Assembly: GCA_005777315.1 (NCBI GenBank)
Contig: SXMN01000214.1
Coordinates: 1-33,501 of the forward strand
DNA length: 33,501 bases
Origin: Verrucomicrobiales bacterium
Lineage (GTDB): Bacteria > Verrucomicrobiota > Verrucomicrobiia > Limisphaerales > F1-12-MAGs170
Reading direction: 5' to 3'
The notes under the pieces are model-generated. The model had not been told where the DNA came from and did no database searches. It saw only the letters and a program-made list of their open reading frames with translations. Position numbers and translations under genes: made by a program. Below are positions 1-8,119 of this stretch, in pieces; the stretch's first letter is position 1, and every line of letters begins with the position of its first letter.

Positions 1-58
1 CGAGCATGGGGAAAAGATGGCGTTGCAAATTGTGGAAGATCGTCGTCAGGTCGAGCAT
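1..58 (-). CDS. Start of an unidentified gene running off the window, possibly a transposase
   Basis: An ATG at 58-56 on the minus strand opens a frame that stays open to the window edge and gives 19 residues beginning MLDLTTIFHNLQ. This short start resembles, from memory only, the N-terminus of some IS transposases. Too little is present to assign a family. No convincing ribosome-binding site is visible upstream. It could equally be a chance frame; the sequence to the left of the window would decide. Confidence 0.25.
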   Translation of the reverse strand, partial: MLDLTTIFHNLQRHLFPML

Positions 59-202
59 GTCCAAAAATCAGCGCGACTCGTGCCACTTCACATGATCAAT
101 TGAAATCTCTCAACAAATCCGAGTTTTGAAAGAGCCTCTGATGTTTTGTTTTGTGCCTTGTTGTGTTCGACCTCATTTCAAACTGGCGTTGCATCGTTCG
201 AC
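59..202. other. Intergenic stretch, nothing recognised
   Basis: This stretch lies between the possible gene start at the window edge and the stop of the first SBBP gene. No strong hairpin followed by a T-run, no repeat shared with the rest of the window and no credible short gene were found. Confidence 0.4.
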
Positions 203-1828
203 TCACGGCTTCCTCAAGCGGAAGAGTTTCGAGCTGTTTCCGGTCTCGACCGTCACCACGTTTTGATCGCCGACGATGGACGGCGTGCCGGGCACGGCAG
301 ACCAATTCGCGGCGGGCAGAGCCGTGGCAGACTCGAGACCGAATCCCGCGAGCGACACCGGCCAGGAGAGCGTGATGCCGTTCCCGATCCGGGTGAACTT
401 TAACTCCGTTGCCACGGCATCAGGATCGATCAGGCGAGAGACGAATAGGTCTCGACCGTGATTCGCCGCGTCCGGAAACAGAAGTTCCAACGGGAAGGAA
501 CCCAGCATACCAGTGCCGCACACCTCAGCACCGTTGTCGATGCCGCAGCCGATTGCGCCAGCAACGTAGATGTTCCCGTCCCGGTCGCCATACACCGGGC
601 CAGCCGATGCGGTCGGTGCGCCGCTTTCGGTGATGGCCCATTGAAATTTTCCGGCTGAGTCCGCCTTGCAGATGAGGATTTCAGGAAAATCCCAACCGCG
701 CCCAATTCCGTTGTAAGGAACCGCGAAATCGTCCAGTTGCACGGTCTGGTAAAGACTCGCAACAAGGATGGGATTGTCCTTCCCATCCAAGGTCATACTT
801 CGCGCATAAGCGCCCTTGATGACTTTCTCCCAGATGGGATTTCCATCCGCTGCCAGCTTCCCGAAATACGTCCCGTTCAACCCATCGGGGTCCGCTGAAA
901 CCGCGTCTCCGGTGCAAAACATGTTTCCCGTCCGGTCAACCGCGACCCCGTATCCCCCATGGGATTGCTTCGCCCATTGCACTTCGCCGGCGCCGTTGAA
1001 TTTCGCCACAAAGAAATAGCCGGAATACGGACCATCTATGTTAATCACCGTGCCGCCGAAATCGGCCTTTCCGTCATTCAAGTATCCAGTGATGACAAGG
1101 TTTCCATCACGATCCAGTGCGAGGTCATTGGCGCTTCCGCCGACGCCTGAGTTGAAATTCTCGAAGATCAAACTCGTACCTTCCACGCGCTTGCCCCACA
1201 ACAGCGTGCCATGTTGGTCGTACTTGCAGAGCAGTGGACCTCCAGGAGTGTCAGGGAAGGTCACGTTGCCAAAGACTGCGGGGCCGTAGGATGCGCCGGT
1301 CACATAGATGTTTCCCGCTGCGTCCAGGACGATCTTGGAGCCGCCATTACCTTCGTATTTTATCCCACCACCTGGAGACGGAGACCCCGTCGCCCGTTCC
1401 CAGAGCAATGTTCCGGTGGAGGAATACTTCGCGAGGTAGAACGCGTTGTTTTGCCCAAGTCCAAGTCTTCTGGAGTCCCACACGCGCCCGGTCAGATAAT
1501 AATTCCCCTGCGGATCGACGGCCACACCCTTGATGGATTCACCGCGCGAAGCCTGGCTGTTGATCAAGGTTCCGCTGATATCGAATTTATAGAGGACTTT
1601 TGTCGGACGGTCCCATCCCCCGTTCACCTCCTGTTCGAAGTCTCCCACAAGGTAAAGTTCCCCGGCGGGTGCGAGGGCAATGCCGTGGGGATAATCGCGT
1701 CCCGGCCCACCGGCAACCGTCGCCCATTGAACGAGCGGAGCGGCACCACTCGCGGTCATCTGAATGATGAGGGCCGCCAGGCACGTTGCCAGAAAGCGGC
1801 GAACCCTTGATGAGATGAGTGTCGGCAT
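203..1828 (-). CDS. Secreted SBBP-type beta-propeller protein (cassette 1)
   Basis: A 541-residue protein with an N-terminal signal peptide (basic RVRR, then a hydrophobic stretch to about residue 29). It then has propeller-like repeats whose signature is D-x-x-G-N-x-Y-x-T-G, for example DPQGNYYLTG, DAAGNIYVTG and DRDGNIYVAG, spread over about residues 35-460. This is the SBBP/NHL style of repeat. The last 70 residues form a separate tail with ITLSWPV, LESATALPAANW and a terminal LFRLRKP, shared with the SBBP proteins at 19155-24455. It starts with ATG 21 nt after the BNR gene stop, so the two are probably cotranscribed. It is likely exported to the periplasm or cell surface. Ligand and function are unknown; I see no catalytic motif. 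Confidence 0.82.
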   Translation of the reverse strand: MPTLISSRVRRFLATCLAALIIQMTASGAAPLVQWATVAGGPGRDYPHGIALAPAGELYLVGDFEQEVNGGWDRPTKVLYKFDISGTLINSQASRGESIKGVAVDPQGNYYLTGRVWDSRRLGLGQNNAFYLAKYSSTGTLLWERATGSPSPGGGIKYEGNGGSKIVLDAAGNIYVTGASYGPAVFGNVTFPDTPGGPLLCKYDQHGTLLWGKRVEGTSLIFENFNSGVGGSANDLALDRDGNLVITGYLNDGKADFGGTVINIDGPYSGYFFVAKFNGAGEVQWAKQSHGGYGVAVDRTGNMFCTGDAVSADPDGLNGTYFGKLAADGNPIWEKVIKGAYARSMTLDGKDNPILVASLYQTVQLDDFAVPYNGIGRGWDFPEILICKADSAGKFQWAITESGAPTASAGPVYGDRDGNIYVAGAIGCGIDNGAEVCGTGMLGSFPLELLFPDAANHGRDLFVSRLIDPDAVATELKFTRIGNGITLSWPVSLAGFGLESATALPAANWSAVPGTPSIVGDQNVVTVETGNSSKLFRLRKP

Positions 1829-1849
1829 TTTGTTTTAAGTGAAGGTGGA

Positions 1850-3130
1850 TCAAGGCTGCAGACGTTGCACAGCCAAGCGACTGCCTGGGTAGAAGTTCAG
1901 ATTCCCGTCCGTCCAATCCTGGACTGTGCCCGTGACGAACACGTTGTTCCCAGTGGCATCGGCGGCAATTCCAAATGCGTCCGAATAATCTCCTGGAAAC
2001 GAGTGTTGACGAGAACTCCAACTGTCCGACCAGCTCTCAGGAGTGCTAAGAATGTTGTTGTGCCGCACCACAGTCCATCTGCGTGGCGCAGACGCGTCCG
2101 AGCCAACGGAGGTCATCCCTGCCACCCAGACGTTGCCTTGCTGGTCGGCCGCCACATTGCGCGCGGCGTTGATGGATCCATCCGCGACATCAAGCATTGT
2201 CGCCCAAGTTGTCCCGCCGTCGGCACTCATTCGGACAACCCACCGAGAACCACTATCTCGAGATCCGACGACGAAAATGTTGCCGGCGCTGTCGCAGGCT
2301 GCCTTGTGGGCATTGCCCAGGCCAACACCGGGATCGACAGAAAGCCAGGTCAGGCCGTGATCCTGGCTGCGTCGGACTTCCCACTTGGAGTTGAGCCAAC
2401 CCACTGCAAAAACAGCCGGAACGGAGTTCAAGTTGTTTCCCGGAAAGAAACACATCCCATTCGCATAACCACCAGATTTGGCGGTCAGGTCAGAAACGGT
2501 CTGCCAATTCGCACCACCAGCCGACAACCGGCGCACGATCCAGTGGGTGAGATTCTTGAGGAAAGCGTTGCCACAGGCGTAAACATTTCCGCTGGCATCG
2601 GCGGCAAAGCCATTGGCCCCCGCGCTCTCCCTGCTGTTCAGTTGGAAAGTGTCACCTCCAATGCCGGTCCAACTATCTCCCCCGTCGGCGCTCGTGCGCA
2701 CCACCCAAAGGTAGGGATTGGTTCGTGGCAATGGAGGAACGGTGAACGCCCGTCTGCTGCCAACGGCGTAAAGACGAGTGGGAGAAACGGGAGAGAACGG
2801 AGGCGTATTGCAACCCAGATCAGAGACGGCAAAGAGTTCGCTGTCCACATTAGTTACGGTGTAGGACGAAGTGCCGTTCGGATCCAGGCGCACAAGGGCA
2901 CCGTTCCCAGAAGCATCCACTGTGGAGCCGATGAAGACGCCCGGATTAGCGGGATCCGCCGAGAACGGATCAATGAGCGCAGAGTTTCCCCTGGCACCGG
3001 AGGCGAAGTCGGGACTGGGCAGGAGCGTTTCCGGGTCTGCGGCTGAAAGTGAATGGCTTCCGGTCAGTGTGGCGGCGGCGAGAAGCACGCCAAAGCTGTG
3101 GGCAAGGTGATGTTGGAGCCTGTTATTCAT
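1850..3130 (-). CDS. Secreted Asp-box (BNR-repeat) protein (cassette 1)
   Basis: A 426-residue exported protein. The frame is open 21 codons further upstream, but the ATG at 3130 sits directly before a signal peptide (MNNRLQHHLAHSFGVLLAAA, cleavage probably after LSAA), so I chose it. No clear Shine-Dalgarno is visible. Repeats carry Asp-box-like S-x-D-G-G-x-x-W motifs: TSADGGDSWTG, SQDHGLTWLS and MSADGGTTWAT. These alternate with D-x-x-G-N-x-x-V-x-G segments such as DASGNVYACG and DSAGNIFVVG. Asp boxes occur in sialidases and many unrelated propellers; no sialidase catalytic set (Arg triad, FRIP) was seen, so an enzyme function is not supported. The equivalent gene in the second cassette is at 24491-25801. 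It is followed after 21 nt by the SBBP gene. Confidence 0.8.
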   Translation of the reverse strand: MNNRLQHHLAHSFGVLLAAATLTGSHSLSAADPETLLPSPDFASGARGNSALIDPFSADPANPGVFIGSTVDASGNGALVRLDPNGTSSYTVTNVDSELFAVSDLGCNTPPFSPVSPTRLYAVGSRRAFTVPPLPRTNPYLWVVRTSADGGDSWTGIGGDTFQLNSRESAGANGFAADASGNVYACGNAFLKNLTHWIVRRLSAGGANWQTVSDLTAKSGGYANGMCFFPGNNLNSVPAVFAVGWLNSKWEVRRSQDHGLTWLSVDPGVGLGNAHKAACDSAGNIFVVGSRDSGSRWVVRMSADGGTTWATMLDVADGSINAARNVAADQQGNVWVAGMTSVGSDASAPRRWTVVRHNNILSTPESWSDSWSSRQHSFPGDYSDAFGIAADATGNNVFVTGTVQDWTDGNLNFYPGSRLAVQRLQP

Positions 3131-3568
3131 CGTGAGTTTTGTTTCGTCTTTGTTGTGGTGAATCGGTTGTCGCTTGAGCACGAGCTGGTGCATCGAGCGT
3201 CATCTGGCACGAAGCGGCATCGGGGCAATGGAACGCGCGCCAGCGTCTTGGACTGCGGCAGTCCTCTGCCGCTGTCAGATTCGCCAAGGCATTTGAAAAG
3301 CGCCAGAGGACTGGCGCAGTCCAAAACCTCGGGTACTCCGGGCGGTCCAGGTTGAGGGGCAGTGCTGGTAAGGACGCGTTCCACCGCATCCCTGACTGTA
3401 TTGCTACGGCCACCGCTTGGAGTTTCCATGTCTTGCCCGAAGCGCTTGGAATTGCCAACGCCGCCATCCTCACGAGCGCACCCGCATTGGAGAATTTAGG
3501 GACGCGGTGGAACGCGTCCTTACCAGCATCAAAAGCCAGTTCCTCGAAGACTTTGGTCTGAACAAATT
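3131..3568. repeat. Repeat-rich gap between the TPR and BNR genes of cassette 1
   Basis: About 440 bp without a credible gene. It contains the dispersed palindromic motif GCGCCAGAGGACTGGCGC at 3300-3317 followed by AGTCCAAAACCTCG, a degenerate relative near 3236-3275, and GGTAAGGACGCGTTCCACCG at 3367-3386. A reverse-complement partner of the last, CGGTGGAACGCGTCCTTACC, lies at 3505-3524. The same motifs fill the corresponding gap of the second cassette (25802-26823). Open frames here simply translate the repeat and are not supported as genes. Any promoter for the BNR gene should lie in this stretch, but I cannot point to one. Confidence 0.72.
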
Positions 3569-6500
3569 TCATTTCGGCACGGCTCCCTTCTTCTCCTGAA
3601 GCTTCTTCAAGTGCTCGCGAATCTCGGGGGCGGGTGGCTCATTTCCGGCCAGTGCGAGGGCTTTGTTCAACGATTTCTCCGCCTGCTCCAGTTCACCGCG
3701 CTGGGCTTGGACCCAGCCGAGGGTATCGATGAAATTGGGATCGTTCGGCGAGGCTGCAACGGCCCGCGTGGCCAATGCCAAAGCCTCATCCAGCTTGAGT
3801 AGATGATCGGCGAGGAAGGACGCCAGGCTGTTGCTCACTTGCGGATGGTTTGGCGCAAGTTGCAACGCCTGACGGAAGTAGCCCTCGGCTTCATCCAGCT
3901 TGCCCTGCTCGCCGCACACGTTCGCCAGATTCACGAGTGCGGGCAGCCGGCGGGTGCCGGAGCTGCGCTCCAGCAAAGCCCGGAAGGTCCTTTCCGCCTC
4001 GGCAAACTGCTTTCGCATGGCGTAGAGGATTCCAAGATTACCATACGGAGCAGTGTTATCTGGATCGAGTTCCAGGGCTTTCTTGTAGAATGGCTCGGCT
4101 TCATCGGGCCGGCCGCGCTGGCGAAGCATTTCGCCGAGATTGTTGTTGATGCCCGACGAATTCGGTTCCCGCTCCAAAGCCCGGCGGAGCAGCCGCTCGG
4201 CTTCAACCAGGTTGCCGCGCGCCCCTGCGATGAGACCAAGGCCGCCCAGAGATTCCCCATCGTCCGGCGATCGCTCGAGCGCCTGGCGAAACCACTTCTC
4301 AGCCCCATCCATGTCTCCGCGCGCTTCTTGATACAACGTTCCCAGATTGTGATAAGGCGCAGCCTCCCGCGGATTCAACTCGATCGCCCGGCGATAGAGC
4401 TTCTCCGCTTCGTCGATGTCGCCCCTGTCGTAGAAGACAATGCCCAAGCCGATGTGCGGTTCGGCGTAATCCGGTCGAAGTTCAATGGCCTTCCGATACG
4501 CGCGTTCAGCGTCGGCGGAGCGGCGCTGTAGCCGGTGGGCTTCACCCAAACCGTAGAGGGCTTCCGGCTTGCCCGGGGACGCTTCGAGTGCGTCGCGATA
4601 CGCGCGCTCGGCCTGATCGAACTGGCGGCGTTTAAGCGCCATGTCGCCGAAGCGCAAATGTGCGTTGGCGTCGGTCGGGTCGAGTTCTCGCGCCTTTTGG
4701 AGGGCAGCCGACGCCGCGGCGAAATCAAGACTGTCCGCCAGCAGATTTCCGAGATTGAGATAAGCCAGCGCGAAATCGGGCTGAAGTTCGATGGCCTTGC
4801 GAAAGCTCTGTTCGGCGGGCCAGAGTTGCTGTCGGTCCCGTTGAACGGTGCCGAAGTTCATGTGGAGCGGGGCGTTGAACGGGGCCAGATCGATCGCCTT
4901 CCGATACGCGGCCTCGGCTTCAGCAAGCTGCTTGAGATTGTGCAGCGCACCGGCAACATAGCCGTGCGCCACGGGACAACTCGCATCAAGTTCGACGCTG
5001 CGTTGCGCGGCTTCGAGTGCTTCGGAGAAGCGGCTCTGCTTGGTGAGCAATTGCGCCTTGAGCTCCCACAAGCTGTGATCGCGCGGAGCGACAACGAGCG
5101 CAGCCTCAGTCTCCGTCAATGCCTCTTGGTGCCGGCCCAGAAGGGAACGCGTGCTTGCCAGCCATTTGCGCGGCTCAGTCGAAACCGGTGCCAGCCGTGC
5201 GACGGCCTCGAGTTCCTCCTCCGCCCGCTCGAAACTGCCGATCTTGCGCAGAGCCAGGCCAAGGTTGAAGCGGTAGAGCGGTACTTCGGGCGCGATGTAA
5301 GCGGCGCGTCCGTAGGCGCGGATGGCCGGGCCGAGCGCGTCTTCGCTCTCGAAGACAACACCGAGGTTGTTCTGCGCGGCGGCTTGCAACGAATTCGAGC
5401 CGGAGAGTCGCGCTACCAGTTTGTAACGACGGTCTTCAACCGACGAAGTCTCGCCGGCACGGATGCCGGCGCTCCCAGGCTCACTCACCAATCTCCCGCC
5501 CAGCTTGTGGTGGTTCGTGTTCTCGACAAACTCGCGTGTGAGGTTCGCAAGTTGTGCCCTTTGCCCAGTGGAAAGCGTCGGGCCGGGCTGAATGCCGGCT
5601 TGGTTGGTGATGGTCAGTGAGGCGATTTGCTCTTCTCCACCGCGTCGAAATCTCAATGCCGTCCCGGTGTTGGGACGCATGAGAATCGTTTGCTCGACTT
5701 GGATCGCATTGGTCGCAGGCCGGCCATCCAGCGCCAGCAGAACATCTCCCGCTTTCAATCCGGCGAGACTGGCTGGCGACGCCTGGAAGACTTGCGCCAC
5801 GCGCACCTCGTTGCTCATACCCGGCGTGGCTGCGTTCGTCACGGCAGGAGCGCCCGTGAAATCACGCAGCTTCAGCCCAGCCCAGCCACCGCCACCGGCC
5901 AGCTTCTCCGCTGCATCAGGTAGAGTCAGTGCGGATGTGACGAGCGACCAGCTAGAACCAGTCCCAAACTGAACAGTCTGCAAGGTCTGCAACCGCTTCG
6001 GCTCGGTGGGTGCGGAGCCGGCACTCGCGGTAGATTCAGTCATCGCTGTGGCTCGCACCGTGCCGAGCGCGTTGGTGAAATCAACCGCGCCTTCCTTGAC
6101 GGTCAGAACAGCCAGAAGATTTGTTTCAGGTATCGAGTTTCGAGTTTGTGCGTTCGTCAAGGCGGGCGATCGTTGGAGCTTCACGCCAAACTCCGTGCCG
6201 CGTGCGATGGCCGTGGCGACCGGTGTCTTGACGGCGTATTGCGGCGCGTTGGTCAGCGTCTGCACCTTGGTCCAGACCTGGCCGCGCAGAAGCAGAATTT
6301 CAGATGGACGATCCAGCTTCGATTCCGGACCTCGAACCTTGAGCGTTGAGCTTTGAACTTCCACCACCGTATTGAAGTGAAGACGCAGCGTCGTGCCATC
6401 GTTGAATTGAACCTCCGCCCGGTCCGCGTCGCCGGTCTCAATGCGGTCGCCCAAGTGAACAGGAGTTGAGAGTTGGGGATTGAGAGTTGCTGATCGTGTT

Positions 6501-7045
6501 CCGTGCTGGAGCGTCGGCTGGCCGATGACCGCGGCGAACTGGCCAACCAGGATGCCTGCGGCGGGTGCTGGTCGAAACAATAGAAACAAGCCACATCCCA
6601 GGAGTGCGAGAGCGAGTACCACGCTCAGAGCCCACCGCTGACGCAAGCGCGCTTGAAATTCTCCCATCCATTGAGACCAGGCCGGGGCGAGAGACTCCGA
6701 CGCTTCATCTGGCTGTTCGCCACTCACCCAGCGTTTGATCCACTTCACGCCCTTCCCGCCAGGCGGAAGCACCTCGGCAGCCTGTCCAGCACGGGTCTGC
6801 TCCATGACCTGTGCTGTCAACTGCTCAACAGAAGCACCACGCAATACCGTGAAGATGGATTCCTTCACCCGGTCATGGGCTTCCGCTTTACCGAGCAGGA
6901 CACGCAGGGCGAGGTCGATGTTCTCCTGATCCGCCAGGGACCATTGAGCGGCCTGATCGTCGGCGAGCATCCGCTCAAATTCAGCGCGCTGGACCGGCGG
7001 GAGCTGATGCTCAAAGTACGCGGTGAGTTGTTCCTGAGTCAGCAT
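3569..7045 (-). CDS. FecR-PDZ-TPR inner-membrane protein, putative sigma regulator (cassette 1)
   Basis: A 1158-residue protein. The cytoplasmic N-terminus (1-135, LTAYFEHQLPP-type start) resembles an anti-sigma domain without zinc ligands. A membrane segment lies at about 139-157. A FecR-like domain (about 195-335) contains HLGDRIETGDADRAEVQF, NDGTTLRLH and VATAIARGTEFGV. A PDZ-like domain (about 385-480) contains AGLKAGDVLLALDGRPATN. About 16-18 tetratricopeptide repeats run from 555 to the end with typical A-Y-x-x-A-I-x-L-x-P spacing. The ATG at 7045 was chosen over a start 77 codons upstream because it overlaps the sigma stop by 7 nt (ATGCTGA), has a good GGGAGG site 9-10 nt upstream, and the longer version would lie inside the sigma gene. 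The overlap suggests translational coupling. By analogy with FecR systems it may control the adjacent sigma factor; this is inference. Confidence 0.86.
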   Translation of the reverse strand: MLTQEQLTAYFEHQLPPVQRAEFERMLADDQAAQWSLADQENIDLALRVLLGKAEAHDRVKESIFTVLRGASVEQLTAQVMEQTRAGQAAEVLPPGGKGVKWIKRWVSGEQPDEASESLAPAWSQWMGEFQARLRQRWALSVVLALALLGCGLFLLFRPAPAAGILVGQFAAVIGQPTLQHGTRSATLNPQLSTPVHLGDRIETGDADRAEVQFNDGTTLRLHFNTVVEVQSSTLKVRGPESKLDRPSEILLLRGQVWTKVQTLTNAPQYAVKTPVATAIARGTEFGVKLQRSPALTNAQTRNSIPETNLLAVLTVKEGAVDFTNALGTVRATAMTESTASAGSAPTEPKRLQTLQTVQFGTGSSWSLVTSALTLPDAAEKLAGGGGWAGLKLRDFTGAPAVTNAATPGMSNEVRVAQVFQASPASLAGLKAGDVLLALDGRPATNAIQVEQTILMRPNTGTALRFRRGGEEQIASLTITNQAGIQPGPTLSTGQRAQLANLTREFVENTNHHKLGGRLVSEPGSAGIRAGETSSVEDRRYKLVARLSGSNSLQAAAQNNLGVVFESEDALGPAIRAYGRAAYIAPEVPLYRFNLGLALRKIGSFERAEEELEAVARLAPVSTEPRKWLASTRSLLGRHQEALTETEAALVVAPRDHSLWELKAQLLTKQSRFSEALEAAQRSVELDASCPVAHGYVAGALHNLKQLAEAEAAYRKAIDLAPFNAPLHMNFGTVQRDRQQLWPAEQSFRKAIELQPDFALAYLNLGNLLADSLDFAAASAALQKARELDPTDANAHLRFGDMALKRRQFDQAERAYRDALEASPGKPEALYGLGEAHRLQRRSADAERAYRKAIELRPDYAEPHIGLGIVFYDRGDIDEAEKLYRRAIELNPREAAPYHNLGTLYQEARGDMDGAEKWFRQALERSPDDGESLGGLGLIAGARGNLVEAERLLRRALEREPNSSGINNNLGEMLRQRGRPDEAEPFYKKALELDPDNTAPYGNLGILYAMRKQFAEAERTFRALLERSSGTRRLPALVNLANVCGEQGKLDEAEGYFRQALQLAPNHPQVSNSLASFLADHLLKLDEALALATRAVAASPNDPNFIDTLGWVQAQRGELEQAEKSLNKALALAGNEPPAPEIREHLKKLQEKKGAVPK
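6132..6152 (-). repeat. Heptanucleotide repeat near the FecR C-terminal edge (cassette 1, site iii)
   Basis: Three degenerate 7-nt units on the plus strand, ATCGAGT, TTCGAGT and TTGTGCG, encode the NAQTRNS segment just after the FecR core. The paralog has TTCGAGT, TTCCAGT and TTGAGCG at 28985-29005. Confidence 0.6.
6339..6359 (-). repeat. Heptanucleotide repeat inside the FecR domain (cassette 1, site ii)
   Basis: Three tandem 7-nt units on the plus strand, TTGAGCG, TTGAGCT and TTGAACT, encode part of EVQSSTLKVRG. The paralog has four units (CTGAACT, then three TTGAACT) at the matching position 29185-29212. Confidence 0.75.
6466..6486 (-). repeat. Heptanucleotide repeat inside the FecR domain (cassette 1, site i)
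   Basis: Three 7-nt units read on the plus strand as TTGAGAG, TTGGGGA and TTGAGAG. They encode the segment around SATLNPQLST at the start of the FecR domain. The paralogous gene has four perfect TTGAGCG units at the matching place (29319-29346). Further heptamer runs lie at 6339-6359 and 6132-6152 in the same gene. Confidence 0.75.
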
Positions 7046-7623
7046 GGCTGCTTCCCTCCCAGCTTGCGATCGATGCACTCCTTGAGCTGCTGACGCACTC
7101 GGAAAAGCATCGTCCAAACCCAGGCGGTGCTGCGTTTCAGGTGTTGAGCGATTTCCTCGCTGGAATGTTCCCTCTGGTACTTGAGCTCCAGCAATTCGCG
7201 CATGGAACCGGGCAGTTGCTCCATACATTGTTCCAGGAACTCCGCTTCGCTGGAGCTGCAGAGATCCTGGTTGCATTCTACCGACTGGACCCGCCGGGCC
7301 TGGGCATAGCGGAGATGGTTGGCCTGCTCGCGGCTGAAACGAAGGATCTCGGCGCGGAGAAGATTCCAGGCAATGGCCCGCAACCAGTTCGCCAGGGATG
7401 TGCCTGGCGTGAATTCTTGAATGTTGCGGAAGGCATAAACGAACGTCTCGTGCGCAAGCTCATCGACGAGATGGGCCGCTGGGGTCCGCAGCGCGATAAA
7501 GGCGCGCACATGCGGCAGGTGCTGATCCACCAGCGGCTCAAACGCCTGCAAATCTCCACCCTGCACCTTGAGGATCAAGGCATCCTCGCCAGCAAGATCG
7601 AGATTGGAACGGGGCGTATTCAT
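7039..7623 (-). CDS. ECF sigma-70 family RNA polymerase sigma factor (cassette 1)
   Basis: A 194-residue ECF sigma factor. Region 2 (about 20-90) includes DELAHETFVYAFRNIQEF and the promoter-melting-like LANWLRAIAWNLLR. Region 4 (about 130-185) has LPGSMRELLELKYQ followed by a helix-turn-helix SSEEIAQHLKRSTAWVWTML. Regions 1.1 and 3 are absent, as usual for ECF factors. It resembles the Rhodopirellula/Verrucomicrobium type of ECF factors known to sit beside FecR proteins. It starts with ATG at 7623; no clear Shine-Dalgarno is present. Its last codons overlap the start of the FecR-PDZ-TPR gene, a classic sigma/regulator arrangement. Autoregulation is plausible but not shown. Confidence 0.92.
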   Translation of the reverse strand: MNTPRSNLDLAGEDALILKVQGGDLQAFEPLVDQHLPHVRAFIALRTPAAHLVDELAHETFVYAFRNIQEFTPGTSLANWLRAIAWNLLRAEILRFSREQANHLRYAQARRVQSVECNQDLCSSSEAEFLEQCMEQLPGSMRELLELKYQREHSSEEIAQHLKRSTAWVWTMLFRVRQQLKECIDRKLGGKQPC

Positions 7624-8119
7624 CAGTTTACAGAACCCTATAACGCGAGACAGTCCCGGCCTTACATTTTTCTTCAGCTTTCAGTTCGCACTCTTTTTTG
7701 AGGTGCATTGGCAGATGACGCAATCGTCAACAAATGATCAGAAACGCGGAGCAACCAAACCAGCCAGCCAGGACGTATGGGCCAGCTTCGCTCAGGCTCG
7801 ACCACACCCGGTCTTGAGGTCTTCTCGTCATCGACTTCGGGAGGCACCGCACCCACTTCGATCTTCTCAGCCCACGAGTTGTTCATGCGTTTCGTCTGAT
7901 TGACCTTGGACATGGACGCGAAGAGAGGCTGTCACGTGTCGAAAACTGGCGTCGGATAAGCGCCTGTGTTTTTCTTGTTCAAAATCACATTCAAGAAACG
8001 ACAGGATCAAGAGAAGGATGATGATTACTGAGGAGACCGCGGGATAGCGTGCGGTCTCCTCAGTAAGTCGCTCCGGATACGCGCTCGACTCGACGGAACG
8101 GCTCCGGCTAACTCCGCGC
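7624..8119. other. Intergenic region between divergent genes (sigma 1 and flavoprotein)
   Basis: About 500 bp between the minus-strand sigma gene and the plus-strand flavoprotein gene, so it must carry both promoters. The sequence upstream of the sigma ATG contains GGGACTGTC about 35 nt before the start. Sigma 2 has GGGGCTGTT at a similar distance; this could be a shared promoter element but is only suggestive. A perfect 16-bp hairpin lies at 8025-8066 (separate entry). A 79-codon frame at 7674-7913 has no support. Confidence 0.5.
8025..8066. repeat. Perfect 16-bp hairpin, GGGATAG-loop repeat family
   Basis: TTACTGAGGAGACCGC at 8025-8040 pairs perfectly with GCGGTCTCCTCAGTAA at 8051-8066 around the loop GGGATAGCGT. 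Relatives occur at 12971-13004 (9-bp arms, again with GGGATAG in the loop region) and as a single arm at 14239-14262. No T-run follows, so it is not a typical terminator. It ends about 54 nt before the GTG of the flavoprotein gene and would lie in that gene's leader if the promoter is further upstream. Confidence 0.85.

Noticed and set aside
1865..3046. Long open frame (393 codons) on the plus strand opposite the BNR gene
   Set aside because: It lies wholly antisense to a gene with a signal peptide and repeat motifs. Its translation has no recognisable domain; it is a by-product of codon bias.
7674..7913. 79-codon minus-strand frame between sigma 1 and the flavoprotein
   Set aside because: No Shine-Dalgarno site, no domain, no clear membrane or signal segment; it sits in a divergent promoter region.
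8025..8066. Hairpin as a terminator of an upstream transcript
   Set aside because: No T-run follows on either strand, and neither divergent neighbouring gene ends here.
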